39,036 nucleotides of DNA from Bacteroidaceae bacterium (GTDB lineage: Bacteria; Bacteroidota; Bacteroidia; Bacteroidales; Bacteroidaceae): contig JAFZVY010000020.1 in NCBI GenBank assembly GCA_017617575.1, forward strand, positions 1 through 39,036. The letters are read 5' to 3'. Below the pieces are notes generated by a model. It had not been told where the DNA came from. It did no database searches and saw only the letters and a program-made list of their open reading frames with translations. A program made the translations under genes and the position numbers. Within the stretch, counting starts at the first letter, position 1. Every line of letters starts with the position of its first letter. Below are positions 24,871-32,298 of this stretch, piece by piece.

Positions 24871-25866
24871 TTACCTTTTAACATCTTCAAGTGTAAGTGT
24901 AGTCAGTTCTTCCTTTGTGGCATTATCCATGCTTGACAGTCGATTGGCTTGCCTCTGTATGGACTTCTCAAACACGTTGCGGACGAAGCGAGCATTACCG
25001 AAGTTCTTGTCCTTATGCTCCACGGCATAGGTGAAGAATGACTTGACGTACTCAGCAGCCTCTGGTGTGAGCTGGTACTGGTTCTTCTTCACATACATGT
25101 TGAAAATGTCGTACAACTCCGCACCTGTATAGTCAGGGAAATCGATGTAACGATTGAAACGTGACTGAAGTCCAGGATTAGAGTCGATGAAACGCTTCAT
25201 CTCCTTTGGATAACCTGCTATGATAACGACAAGACTGTCACGATCGTCCTCCATACGTTTCAAAAGCGTGGATATGGCTTCCGCACCATAGTCGTCGTAA
25301 CTGTTATTAGGTACAAGGGCATAAGCCTCATCGATGAAGAGCACTCCATTAAGTGCAGAGTCGATGACGGCATTGGTCTTTGTAGCAGTCTGTCCCACAT
25401 AGTTGGCAACCAAGCCAGAACGGTCAACCTCCACGGTGTGTCCCTTTTTCAACACGCCCAAGTCCTTGTATATACGTGCCACGATACGAGCCACTGTAGT
25501 CTTACCAGTACCTGGGCTACCAGTAAACACGAGGTGGAGCGACATCTTAGGAGTCTTCAGTCCCTGCGCCTCACGTTGCTTCTGAACCTTCACGAAGTTG
25601 GCAAGCGAATGAACCTCCTCCTTAACCTGCTGGAGTCCAATTAACTCGTCAAGTTCCTTATATGGGTCACCCTCCAAAGGAGCATTGACAACCACGCTGT
25701 CCTTGTTCTCTACCTGCTGCTCCGTTGCCTGTTCCTCTGATTCGTCAACATCATCGCCATAGCAAATGCCTATAATGACGACCAAAAGTATCATTAACAC
25801 GAAGCCAATGGACAGACAGCCACAGCCCTTGAATATCTTGCCACCTAAATTCTCTGATAATTGCAT
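24871..25866 (-). CDS. Membrane-anchored AAA+ ATPase, CbbX/SpoVK-like
   Basis: The 331-residue protein has an N-terminal membrane segment (about residues 18-37, LSIGFVLMILLVVIIGI), a short acidic linker, then a CbbX/SpoVK-type AAA+ domain starting PYKELDELIGLQQVKEEV. Walker A is GSPGTGKT (116-123), Walker B is GVLFIDEAYAL (about 174-184), and the pore-loop region SGLVANYVGQT is typical of the family. Later come a sensor-1-like IIAGYPKEM and an arginine-finger region SRFNRYIDFPDY. CbbX-type ATPases remodel protein complexes; an N-terminal anchor is not a feature of classic CbbX and suggests work at the inner membrane. Last gene of a three-gene operon, 17 bp after the previous one. Confidence 0.88.
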   Translation of the reverse strand: MQLSENLGGKIFKGCGCLSIGFVLMILLVVIIGICYGDDVDESEEQATEQQVENKDSVVVNAPLEGDPYKELDELIGLQQVKEEVHSLANFVKVQKQREAQGLKTPKMSLHLVFTGSPGTGKTTVARIVARIYKDLGVLKKGHTVEVDRSGLVANYVGQTATKTNAVIDSALNGVLFIDEAYALVPNNSYDDYGAEAISTLLKRMEDDRDSLVVIIAGYPKEMKRFIDSNPGLQSRFNRYIDFPDYTGAELYDIFNMYVKKNQYQLTPEAAEYVKSFFTYAVEHKDKNFGNARFVRNVFEKSIQRQANRLSSMDNATKEELTTLTLEDVKR

Positions 25867-25883
25867 ATTTCTTCAGATATTAC

Positions 25884-26894
25884 TTACTTTACTTGTATTC
25901 CATCTATTGTTACCTTCTGTCCTGCCATATTGAACCTGTCAGGAGTAAGGAGCGACTTGGTGAACCACTTTGGTGCTTCGTGGCTGAGTAAGATGTTTGT
26001 CAGTTCAAACTCCTTCCTAGTGGTTGGATTTATCCACTTGCCACTCAACTTATAATCTGCGCAATCCTCCACCTGAATGTCTATGTCTATGATACCAGAG
26101 ACAGAGCCGTCAGACTGGTATTCCTCAAGGATGTAATGCTCCACACCACCCTGCTTGCTCATTCTTCCAGCAATCATGATAGGAGCTGGATTCTTTGCCT
26201 TGGGATAATAGATATATCCAGCCACGATGCCGTCACTCGTCTTTTGGTACGCAATAATAACAGGGATGCGTCCGTTGAGTTTGGCATCTATTCTCCAAAG
26301 TGGAAGGTTAAGCATTCCGCTAAAATCCACAGCATCACCATCATCGTCTATTCGCCACGTGTTACTGAGATACTCCTCAAGCTCGTTGCCATTCCAACGA
26401 TAGTAAGTAATGACTCTCTCGTCTGGTCCTGCACTCATGGCTGTCGTTATTACCTTCAACCCCGCATCCAGCTGTGGCTCACCTATCTCACCATAGCCCT
26501 TGGCAGGAACAAAACCATGCTGTTGCTGACTCCACAACAGAGCCTCATGCTGTACGTTGTTGGAGAAACCGCCCACATAGCCAAGATTGACATCCACATC
26601 AGGATAGCCGTCAAAGTTGATGTCATCTTCCGTGATGACTATCGTTTCACGAGCCATGTCCTCAGGCATTGGCGCACTCAGTTCAAAGGCATACTTATCA
26701 ATGAGTTTCTTGCCAACGTATGTACACAGATTAGCCACGCTGACCTCACCATCGGCATTCTTGTCCATGGCAATCTTGAAGCTGTAGTCCTTACGCTCTG
26801 CGCCCTTAGCCGACTTTTTATTGCGAGAAACCTGTGCCTGCACACCCACCAAGGCGTACAGACACAGGAATATTAGAATCAATCGTCTTTTCAT
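25884..26894 (-). CDS. Secreted protein resembling the XAC2610 family
   Basis: The 336-residue protein has a signal peptide (MKRRLILIFLCLYALVGVQAQ). The core has EDDINFDGYPDVDVNLGY (about residues 92-109), the Asp/Asn-rich loop of FG-GAP-like and XAC2610-like proteins, followed by HEALLWSQQQHGF. A lipocalin-like C-terminal half (IAGRMSKQGGVEHYILEEY, DYKLSGKWINPTTRKEFEL) can be seen. Function unknown; periplasmic or surface location inferred. Its start overlaps the end of the TMEM43 gene by four bases (ATGA), so these two are translationally coupled, and the AAA+ gene follows closely. Confidence 0.7.
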   Translation of the reverse strand: MKRRLILIFLCLYALVGVQAQVSRNKKSAKGAERKDYSFKIAMDKNADGEVSVANLCTYVGKKLIDKYAFELSAPMPEDMARETIVITEDDINFDGYPDVDVNLGYVGGFSNNVQHEALLWSQQQHGFVPAKGYGEIGEPQLDAGLKVITTAMSAGPDERVITYYRWNGNELEEYLSNTWRIDDDGDAVDFSGMLNLPLWRIDAKLNGRIPVIIAYQKTSDGIVAGYIYYPKAKNPAPIMIAGRMSKQGGVEHYILEEYQSDGSVSGIIDIDIQVEDCADYKLSGKWINPTTRKEFELTNILLSHEAPKWFTKSLLTPDRFNMAGQKVTIDGIQVK

Positions 26895-28219
26895 TCGTTA
26901 TTTGCTTTTGCCTTTGCAGCCAACTCCTTCAACTTATCCTTGCCCTTGAAGGCAAATACCCATACAAAGAAGCATGCTACTGCCAACAGGGTGATACCCA
27001 ACAAAGGACGATAGAACAGCCAAGCGAGTGCAATGACTATGAGCGACCATACAATACCGATGACGGTACAAACCACGCCAACGCCCCATCCAAAGATGCC
27101 AGCGATGAAAGGAACGACCTTGAGTATTGCCTCAATGAATCCGAGTATGCCCCTCAAACCTCCTATGACGAGCATGACACCTATCACACGGATAATCCAG
27201 AGCCACATAGAGTTAGCGTCATGCTCCGACTCAAAGATGTCACCAGCATCCTTCTTGCCCATCACAAGTGTCTGGAAACGCTTGCCATTGCCTGCCTTGT
27301 AAGGCTTGAACGTATCGCCATCAACCTCAGATATGATAGTGACCTTGGCAGGAACAATCTTCTCGAATGTCACGCGAATATCACCAACCTCTGGTGAACC
27401 AGGCACACGTCCATAGTACAACACATTACCTGCCTGATGCACGTACTCAAAGTCCTTCTTGTTGTCAGCACTTGCCATGGCAGCGTGAATGGAATCTTCC
27501 GAAGCCTTGACAGAATCAGGTACGGCAACAGTCTGTGCTGGTTGTTCCACAGTCTTCTTCACGCCATAGAAACGCTCATAGGCAACCTTTGCACTATTGT
27601 TGATTTGCTCAAGCGTGTTGTCGCTAATTGCCAAATCCATGCTTTCCCTTGAAGAGATGCTATGAATAAGGCTCTCATTAAGTCTGTAAGCACCAAAGGT
27701 AACATTCTCTGCCCATAGGTCTGCATCCTCCACGGTAGTAAGGACAAAGTTCTTTGAGCGATAAGCCTCATCCTTGAACTCACTTGAGTTGACAGGCTCA
27801 GACACCCACTCCTTGGAATACGTGTAAGTGGTAGTAGTAACCTCCTTACCGCCTAACTTATCCTCGGAATTGCTCTCTGAGTGTTCTACCCACTGGTAGT
27901 ACTCCACCTTGCGCTGAAGCGAGATGGCCTTTGCACCTATGCCATACTGCTGGTCGATAAGTGAATCCTCAGTAGTGGCAACAGCCGTTGCGCACACCAA
28001 CTCACCATCGAGAGTTGCATCCTTCTTGTTTGGATTCTCCATCTCGACATAGGCATTCTCTGCCTCGTCAAGCATCTTGTCTGTTTTCACGGCACGTCCC
28101 TCATTCCACCACAGCAATGCTGTAGCACCGAAGAAGAGAAGGAAACCTGTACCAATACCCTTGAAGGAACGACCTACGCGCGTTCCATAACCTGTTGTTT
28201 TAACTTCTTGATAAGCCAT
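26891..28219 (-). CDS. TMEM43 family membrane protein
   Basis: The 442-residue protein matches the TMEM43/LUMA family. It has an N-terminal membrane segment (GIGTGFLLFFGATALLWWNEGRA, about residues 20-42, with the conserved WWNEGRA end). A large extracytoplasmic domain follows (about 45-330; VEYYQWVEHSES, RVPGSPEVGDIRVTFEKI). Three C-terminal membrane segments (about 340-430) come next, with a lysine-rich end. Bacterial members are of unknown function. It is first in the operon with the secreted protein and the membrane AAA+ ATPase, suggesting a common envelope role. No promoter was recognised between it and the 9-nt CTAG array about 90 bp upstream. Confidence 0.88.
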   Translation of the reverse strand: MAYQEVKTTGYGTRVGRSFKGIGTGFLLFFGATALLWWNEGRAVKTDKMLDEAENAYVEMENPNKKDATLDGELVCATAVATTEDSLIDQQYGIGAKAISLQRKVEYYQWVEHSESNSEDKLGGKEVTTTTYTYSKEWVSEPVNSSEFKDEAYRSKNFVLTTVEDADLWAENVTFGAYRLNESLIHSISSRESMDLAISDNTLEQINNSAKVAYERFYGVKKTVEQPAQTVAVPDSVKASEDSIHAAMASADNKKDFEYVHQAGNVLYYGRVPGSPEVGDIRVTFEKIVPAKVTIISEVDGDTFKPYKAGNGKRFQTLVMGKKDAGDIFESEHDANSMWLWIIRVIGVMLVIGGLRGILGFIEAILKVVPFIAGIFGWGVGVVCTVIGIVWSLIVIALAWLFYRPLLGITLLAVACFFVWVFAFKGKDKLKELAAKAKANNE

Positions 28220-28306
28220 TTTTTCAATTAATTATTTTATTATATTTTGGAAAGATTTTATCTAAAGCTTTTTGAGGTTTTAGTTTTTTTGAGGTTTTGC
28301 AGAGGA

Positions 28307-28423
28307 CTAGGCTGACTAGAAAGTCTATATGTTCTAGTCTGTCTAGAAAAGCTAGTCTATATAGAAGTTCTATAGAGCCTAGAAGCCCTAGAGAGTATAG
28401 AATATCTAGAGCATCTAGACATA
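28307..28423. repeat. CTAG array: 13 units at exact 9-nt pitch
   Basis: CTAG or a one-base variant occurs every 9 nt: starts 28307, 28316, 28325, 28334, 28343, 28352, 28361, 28370, 28379, 28388, 28397, 28406 and 28415. Nine are CTAG, two CTAT, two ATAG. The other five bases of each unit vary. It lies between the TMEM43 gene and the cytidylyltransferase gene, upstream of the former. A 29-nt repeat (28448-28476) follows. Confidence 0.85.
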
Positions 28424-28447
28424 ACAGCGAAAAAGAGCCACATTTAT

Positions 28448-28476
28448 TTTTGACTCCGTCGAGCTAAAGGTTCACT
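28448..28476. repeat. 29-nt dispersed repeat, copy 2
   Basis: Identical to 17517-17545; here 14 bp past the stop of the cytidylyltransferase-kinase gene. Confidence 0.75.
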
Positions 28477-28490
28477 TTTTCACTTACCCG

Positions 28491-29654
28491 TTACCTTCTT
28501 ATGCTCAACTTTATTCCCTCGGCATGTGCCTTGCAGAACTCATCGGCATCCTTGACAACCATGGCGAGGTAGCCACCGCCACCAGCTCCAGGCATCTTCC
28601 ATGCAAGGACGTCGGAGAGTGCACCATACTTGTCGATGTACTCCATTACACCTTCTTGTATCATGGCTGGGAACATAGCCACCTGAGCATCAAAGCTTGC
28701 TTTGTATGCTGCAGCAAACGCGTCAAGGTTCTTTGACATTATAGCATTCCAGCAAGCATCAGCGGCATCAGCAAGTGCCTTGACCTTGACAGGAGTGATG
28801 TCCTTGCCCTCGACAACGGAGCATCCCGGACGACGTGGGAACATAGGCACCATGACAAGGTGCTGCTCAAGCCAACTGAGGATAGCCTCGTCACGACAAG
28901 TCTCTATCTTCTCAGGCCAGAAATGGCTGTCATAGTAATGGCGTGAGAGTCCCGGAATACATATACCTATTGAGTCCTGCGCACCACTCACGATGCCATC
29001 GTTGCGCTCTGGGTCGTTCTCAAAACAGAAGACAAGCTTGGCAAGCATCTCTGGGTCCATCTCAGGCAACTTGATAGGCCATATCTTCTTAATCATATTA
29101 CGAGTAGAAGTGGAGAGACCGCAACGCTCGCGCACCTCAAACGTAGGATGGAGCGAAATGGTGAGTGCCCATCCCGGTTGATGGCAACTCACGTATGGCT
29201 GGTCAATCCAAGTACCAGCAAGGTCGAGGCGAGTAGGAATCTCACATGTAGCAGCTTTGAGGTCTGTGCTCGAACGTGCCTTGAGTCCCTCGGCAGGGTC
29301 ACGCTTCAGCACCACATACTCAATGCCGTGTGACTCGCAGAACTGACGCTTCTCATCATTGCTGCCATCCTCATTCACAACAAACACATCTGGTTTGAGA
29401 GCCTCAACGGTAGGAATAAAATCCATGATTCCGCTACCTTGATTGATGACTGCATCCTTCACATAGCGTATGCTCTTAACCATAAAGAGGCGCTCATTCT
29501 CATCATACAGAGTCTGATGATTCTTATATTTCAATATCGTAGCATCAGAGCCAATGCCAACATACAAATCACCATACTGGCTTGCCTGACGAAAGAATTC
29601 CACATGACCACTATGAAGCAAGTCATAGCATCCACTTACAAAAACCTTTTTCAT
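28491..29654 (-). CDS. Cytidylyltransferase / GHMP kinase fusion
   Basis: The 387-residue cytoplasmic protein has two parts. Residues 1-135 are a nucleotidyltransferase of the cytidylyltransferase fold: VFVSGCYDLLHSGHVEFF with HSGH at 14-17, then ENERLFMVKSIRYV. Residues about 140-387 are a GHMP-type sugar kinase: PTRLDLAGTWIDQPYVS (motif 1), CGLSTSTR (short motif 2), GAQDSIG (like GkQDq in heptose kinases) and a clear motif 3, PGAGGGGYLAMVV. Heptose or fucose activation enzymes combine similar reactions, so it may phosphorylate and activate a sugar as an NDP-sugar. The substrate cannot be read from sequence and no sugar-synthesis genes are next to it. Confidence 0.8.
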   Translation of the reverse strand: MKKVFVSGCYDLLHSGHVEFFRQASQYGDLYVGIGSDATILKYKNHQTLYDENERLFMVKSIRYVKDAVINQGSGIMDFIPTVEALKPDVFVVNEDGSNDEKRQFCESHGIEYVVLKRDPAEGLKARSSTDLKAATCEIPTRLDLAGTWIDQPYVSCHQPGWALTISLHPTFEVRERCGLSTSTRNMIKKIWPIKLPEMDPEMLAKLVFCFENDPERNDGIVSGAQDSIGICIPGLSRHYYDSHFWPEKIETCRDEAILSWLEQHLVMVPMFPRRPGCSVVEGKDITPVKVKALADAADACWNAIMSKNLDAFAAAYKASFDAQVAMFPAMIQEGVMEYIDKYGALSDVLAWKMPGAGGGGYLAMVVKDADEFCKAHAEGIKLSIRR

Positions 29655-29689
29655 ATCTTATTTAGTGCGACTTTTATCATTTTTCGTGA

Positions 29690-29697
29690 CAAAGATA
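29690..29697 (-). promoter_or_regulatory. Possible -7 box for the cytidylyltransferase-kinase
   Basis: On the minus strand this reads TATCTTTG, 36 bp upstream of the start codon; the -33 box is unclear. Confidence 0.4.
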
Positions 29698-29733
29698 CAA
29701 CTTTTAAGTGAAAAGTGAAAAACAAAAATAAAA

Positions 29734-29770
29734 AATGCGCTTTCGATATAAACCGAAAGCGCATTATTTT
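29734..29770 (-). terminator. Terminator of the lipoprotein gene
   Basis: AATGCGCTTTCG (29734-29745) pairs perfectly over 12 bp with CGAAAGCGCATT (29754-29765). Both flanks are A/T-rich, so it could work in both directions; it lies past the stop of the minus-strand lipoprotein gene. Confidence 0.85.
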
Positions 29771-29799
29771 TATCTGCCTATGAGAAGGCAAAAGAATTA

Positions 29800-30219
29800 C
29801 TATACCTCTGTTGTGAGTGTCGTTGGAGTCCAAGTCTTTGAAGCCACAACCTCATTGTTTGCCAGATTTACAAGTGAAATAGTAAATGAGCATCTACCTG
29901 TAACAGAACCAGACAATTCGTTAACCTTATCCTGAACCTGAGAATCAAGTAATTTTACCGCTTCATTGAAGACTGTCTTTGCTGCAAGCTGATTAACATT
30001 AGTAAGCTGCTTGCTGTAGGATGTAAGCTGTGGTGCGAATGCATCAACCAGTAACTTCTGTGTTTCACCTTCTACATTTGTACTAACTTGCAACTCATAG
30101 TTACTAAAAGTTGTTGCATCTGTAACTGCTGTTGTTACATCATCCTCTCCACAACTTGTGAATACGAATGTAGAACAAAGCGCAAATACGAGCGCCATCA
30201 TTGTCTTTAAAGTTTTCAT
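29800..30219 (-). CDS. Small putative lipoprotein, unknown function
   Basis: The 139-residue protein begins MKTLKTMMALVFALCSTFVFTSCGEDD: a lipoprotein signal peptide with the lipidated cysteine near residue 23 followed by GEDD, an acidic start common on Bacteroidetes lipoproteins that are exported to the surface. The rest (TFSNYELQVSTNVEGETQKL, QVQDKVNELSGSVTGRCSFT) has no recognised domain. An upstream ATG at 30243 would add 8 residues and was not chosen. It ends in a strong terminator and seems monocistronic. Confidence 0.75.
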   Translation of the reverse strand: MKTLKTMMALVFALCSTFVFTSCGEDDVTTAVTDATTFSNYELQVSTNVEGETQKLLVDAFAPQLTSYSKQLTNVNQLAAKTVFNEAVKLLDSQVQDKVNELSGSVTGRCSFTISLVNLANNEVVASKTWTPTTLTTEV

Positions 30220-30286
30220 TGGTTTGTAAGTTTTATCCCTCATGCCATATCTGACAAAGAGGAGATTGGTTAATTATTAATTTTAT

Positions 30287-30772
30287 TTATTCATTATCAT
30301 CTTCATCCTCTGCTGTTTCCTCTGTAGGAGCAGCAGACTCTTCCGGAGCAGTGTAAGAAGTATCTGCCTTTAGGGTATCAGCGGCAATGGTGTCCTTCTG
30401 ATACACCACGATGTCCGGTGTCTCGTCGATGACGAAAGTATCTTCCTCTGCAATGGAGTCTGCACCTGCGCCCTCGAAGGCGTGCATCTTAGGACGTGCG
30501 TTCTTGTCGAACATTGTAAGAGCAACAAACGTCAGGAGAGATGCGACAAGGAATGCCGTGGTCGAAATGTTCAGGCTCTTGCCGTCTGGTTTCTTATAAA
30601 TGAAATAGTAGCTCAAGCACCAGTATGCCACGATAAACAACAGCCACACGATGGATGCCCAACTAAAACCGAATATGGCACTCTTAATCATAAGAACCAA
30701 GAACACACAGATTGAAACAAGCATTCCCATCTGAAAGAATGAACGCTTTGATTTATCCTTACCCTTTTGCAT
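30287..30772 (-). CDS. Small membrane protein, unknown function
   Basis: From the ATG at 30772 the protein is 161 residues. It has three hydrophobic segments (MGMLVSICVFLVLMIKSAIF, WASIVWLLFIVAYWCLSYYF and LNISTTAFLVASLLTFVALTM), then a long acidic, threonine-rich C-terminal tail (EETAEDEDDNE). No family recognised. A farther ATG at 30865 would read through the 10-nt GAGTAAAA array and add an implausible hydrophobic stretch; it was rejected. It is divergent from the DUF3298 gene and the array element lies in the shared upstream region. Confidence 0.7.
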   Translation of the reverse strand: MQKGKDKSKRSFFQMGMLVSICVFLVLMIKSAIFGFSWASIVWLLFIVAYWCLSYYFIYKKPDGKSLNISTTAFLVASLLTFVALTMFDKNARPKMHAFEGAGADSIAEEDTFVIDETPDIVVYQKDTIAADTLKADTSYTAPEESAAPTEETAEDEDDNE

Positions 30773-30790
30773 ATCTTTTTTATTATCCAA

Positions 30791-30964
30791 GGAGTAAAAG
30801 GAAGTAAAAAGAAGTAACAGGGAGTAAAAGGACGAATGTAAAATTTCCGCTCTATATTTATGCATTCCGGACTATTTCCGAAGGAATAAATCTAAGAGTA
30901 GAAACATGACATAGGTCATTCGTCTCTTTACTACTTTTTAATTCTTTTAACTACCATTTACAAC
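30791..30964. repeat. Inverted GAGTAAAA array element, copy 2 (10-nt pitch)
   Basis: Left units GGAGTAAAAG, GAAGTAAAAA, GAAGTAACAG, GGAGTAAAAG then GACG (30791-30834). Right CGTC, TCTTTACTAC, TTTTTAATTC, TTTTAACTAC, CATTTACAAC (30921-30964). GACGAATG and CATTCGTC border an 80-nt core. It fills much of the 30773-31137 divergent intergenic region. Confidence 0.75.
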
Positions 30965-31037
30965 TTACCAAAATTGATTTATTTTGACACAAAATTAGAC
31001 AAAGTTTATTGAATAGCATCAATGAACTTTACATTTT

Positions 31038-31068
31038 TTTGATTTTACCCCGAAATATACTAACTTTG
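31038..31068 (+). promoter_or_regulatory. Bacteroidetes-type promoter for the DUF3298 lipoprotein gene
   Basis: TTTG (31038-31041) and TAACTTTG (31061-31068) are separated by exactly 19 bp; the predicted start is about 60 nt before the ATG at 31138. Confidence 0.65.
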
Positions 31069-31137
31069 CAGCGCAAAAAACAAGCAAACAATAGTAAGTA
31101 AGTCTCAAAATAGGATTCGGATTACGATTATTCATTG

Positions 31138-31875
31138 ATGAAAAAATATATATATTTTCTCTTTCCTCTGCTCACTTTTTTAGGATGTAAGGAAAATGTA
31201 GGATGGAGCGGAATGGAATTTGTAAAGGTTCAGGACAGCATACAGGCACCATACGACATCGCTATCGACATGGAGTTTGCCAACGGCAAGAACCCAGAAC
31301 GCCAAAAGGTGGCAAACATCATAAACGCAAAACTACAGGACACGTTTCTTGAAAGAGTAGATACAGCCAATCTTCCTTCGTCCCTGAAGGAATACATCAA
31401 CAAGCTTTGTGACACATACAAGATGGAGGATGAGGAGCTTCACCTCAACCGCTTCGACCACCTATCAGGTCACTTTGAATATGGACTGAACGGCGTCATC
31501 AACTATATACTTACGGAAGATTATTTCGGCGGCGGCGCTCACCCTACGAGCAACACCACAATACTTTGTTTCAACGAGGACACTGGCGACCTCATCACCA
31601 CAGACAAACTGGTGGTGGATAGTTGCCGTCACAAGTTGATGGACAAGCTCACTCTCCGACTAATGGAGAACGTGGGTGCTCCTACCCTCGATTCACTCCA
31701 TGCCATCGGCTATCTTGACATGAGCGATATGTTCATTTCCGACAACATCAAGCTCGGAACTGATTCCATATCTTTCTTCTACAATCCATACGACATCGCT
31801 CCGTATGCACTCGGTAGCACTACCATTTCCTTTGCATACGATGAACTCAAAGGAATCATAATAATTAATAACTAA
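31138..31875 (+). CDS. DUF3298 (RsiV-like) putative lipoprotein
   Basis: The 245-residue protein begins MKKYIYFLFPLLTFLGC, a lipoprotein signal peptide with lipobox FLGC. The body resembles DUF3298/DUF4163 (RsiV C-terminal-like) proteins: a helical N-terminal part, then NYILTEDYFGGGAHPTSNTTI, the family's GGAHP motif, with CFNEDTGDLITTDKLV and a C-terminal SISFFYNPYDIAPYALGSTT. The start is the ATG at 31138; a TTG just before it was ignored. The last 46 or so codons are duplicated at 33477-33618, on the far side of the DUF1016 gene. The copy belonging to this intact gene differs from the distal one by successive synonymous changes, so this gene's end was probably supplied by the inserted cassette. 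Confidence 0.8.
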   Translation: MKKYIYFLFPLLTFLGCKENVGWSGMEFVKVQDSIQAPYDIAIDMEFANGKNPERQKVANIINAKLQDTFLERVDTANLPSSLKEYINKLCDTYKMEDEELHLNRFDHLSGHFEYGLNGVINYILTEDYFGGGAHPTSNTTILCFNEDTGDLITTDKLVVDSCRHKLMDKLTLRLMENVGAPTLDSLHAIGYLDMSDMFISDNIKLGTDSISFFYNPYDIAPYALGSTTISFAYDELKGIIIINN

Positions 31876-31879
31876 CAAG

Positions 31880-31958
31880 CAATTAACAATTAACAATTAA
31901 TAATTAACAACTAAGCGAAGCGGTCTCACTGACCGTAGGGAAGTAATTAACATGCATA
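31880..31958. repeat. Composite repeat, copy 3 (partial)
   Basis: TTAACAATTAATAATTAAC runs, then TAAGCGAAGCGGTC-TCACT-GACCG, AGGGAAGTA, and ACATGCATA. These are the same modules as the udk-flanking repeats in a slightly different order, without the CTCTGTG part. Confidence 0.65.
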
Positions 31959-32054
31959 TCCCCTGAATGGAGTTCTTCCATTTGGGGAGTTATGAGTTAT
32001 GGGGTATGAGCCAGCTTAACTTTTAATTTTTAACTTTTAACTCCGCAAGGCGGG

Positions 32055-32098
32055 CCAGTACGTAGCCGAACGGACTGGCAGTTCGTCGCCTACGTACT
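32055..32098. repeat. Four-unit 11-nt array forming a hairpin
   Basis: CCAGTACGTAG, CCGAACGGACT, GGCAGTTCGTC and GCCTACGTACT are four consecutive 11-nt units closely resembling units of the array at 38878-38965. AGTACGTAG (32057-32065) and CTACGTACT (32090-32098) form a hairpin with an inner GAAC/GTTC pair. It lies in the leader of the DUF1016 gene; the rest of 31959-32272 shows no gene. Confidence 0.65.
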
Positions 32099-32272
32099 CA
32101 GACAAAGAAACGAGAATACAACTCAAAAACTTTTAGTGGACACAAATAATGCCGAGATATGTGCGTATTAACATGCCACTTCAATATGCGATAGTAAATC
32201 AAAAAAATCTCAAAATGACGCATAAAAAGTATTTAGGACAGCTCATACCAGCTAAGATATGGAGATTTTTTT

Positions 32273-32280
32273 TATCTTTG
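32273..32280 (+). promoter_or_regulatory. Possible -7 box of the DUF1016 gene
   Basis: TATCTTTG matches TAnnTTTG and lies 18 bp before the ATG at 32299, which would give a very short leader of about 10 nt. No good -33 box is seen. Confidence 0.4.
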
Positions 32281-32298
32281 TGCTCAAAATGAGTGCAC

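Noticed and set aside
28307-28423. Coding tandem repeat (9 nt is three codons)
   Set aside because: The CTAG frame contains many TAG stops, and the frame that is open lacks a credible start and matches nothing; the array is intergenic.
31876-32298. Riboswitch or small RNA gene in the long leader of the DUF1016 gene
   Set aside because: The structure there is explained by the composite repeat and the 11-nt array hairpin; no known riboswitch pattern was recognised.
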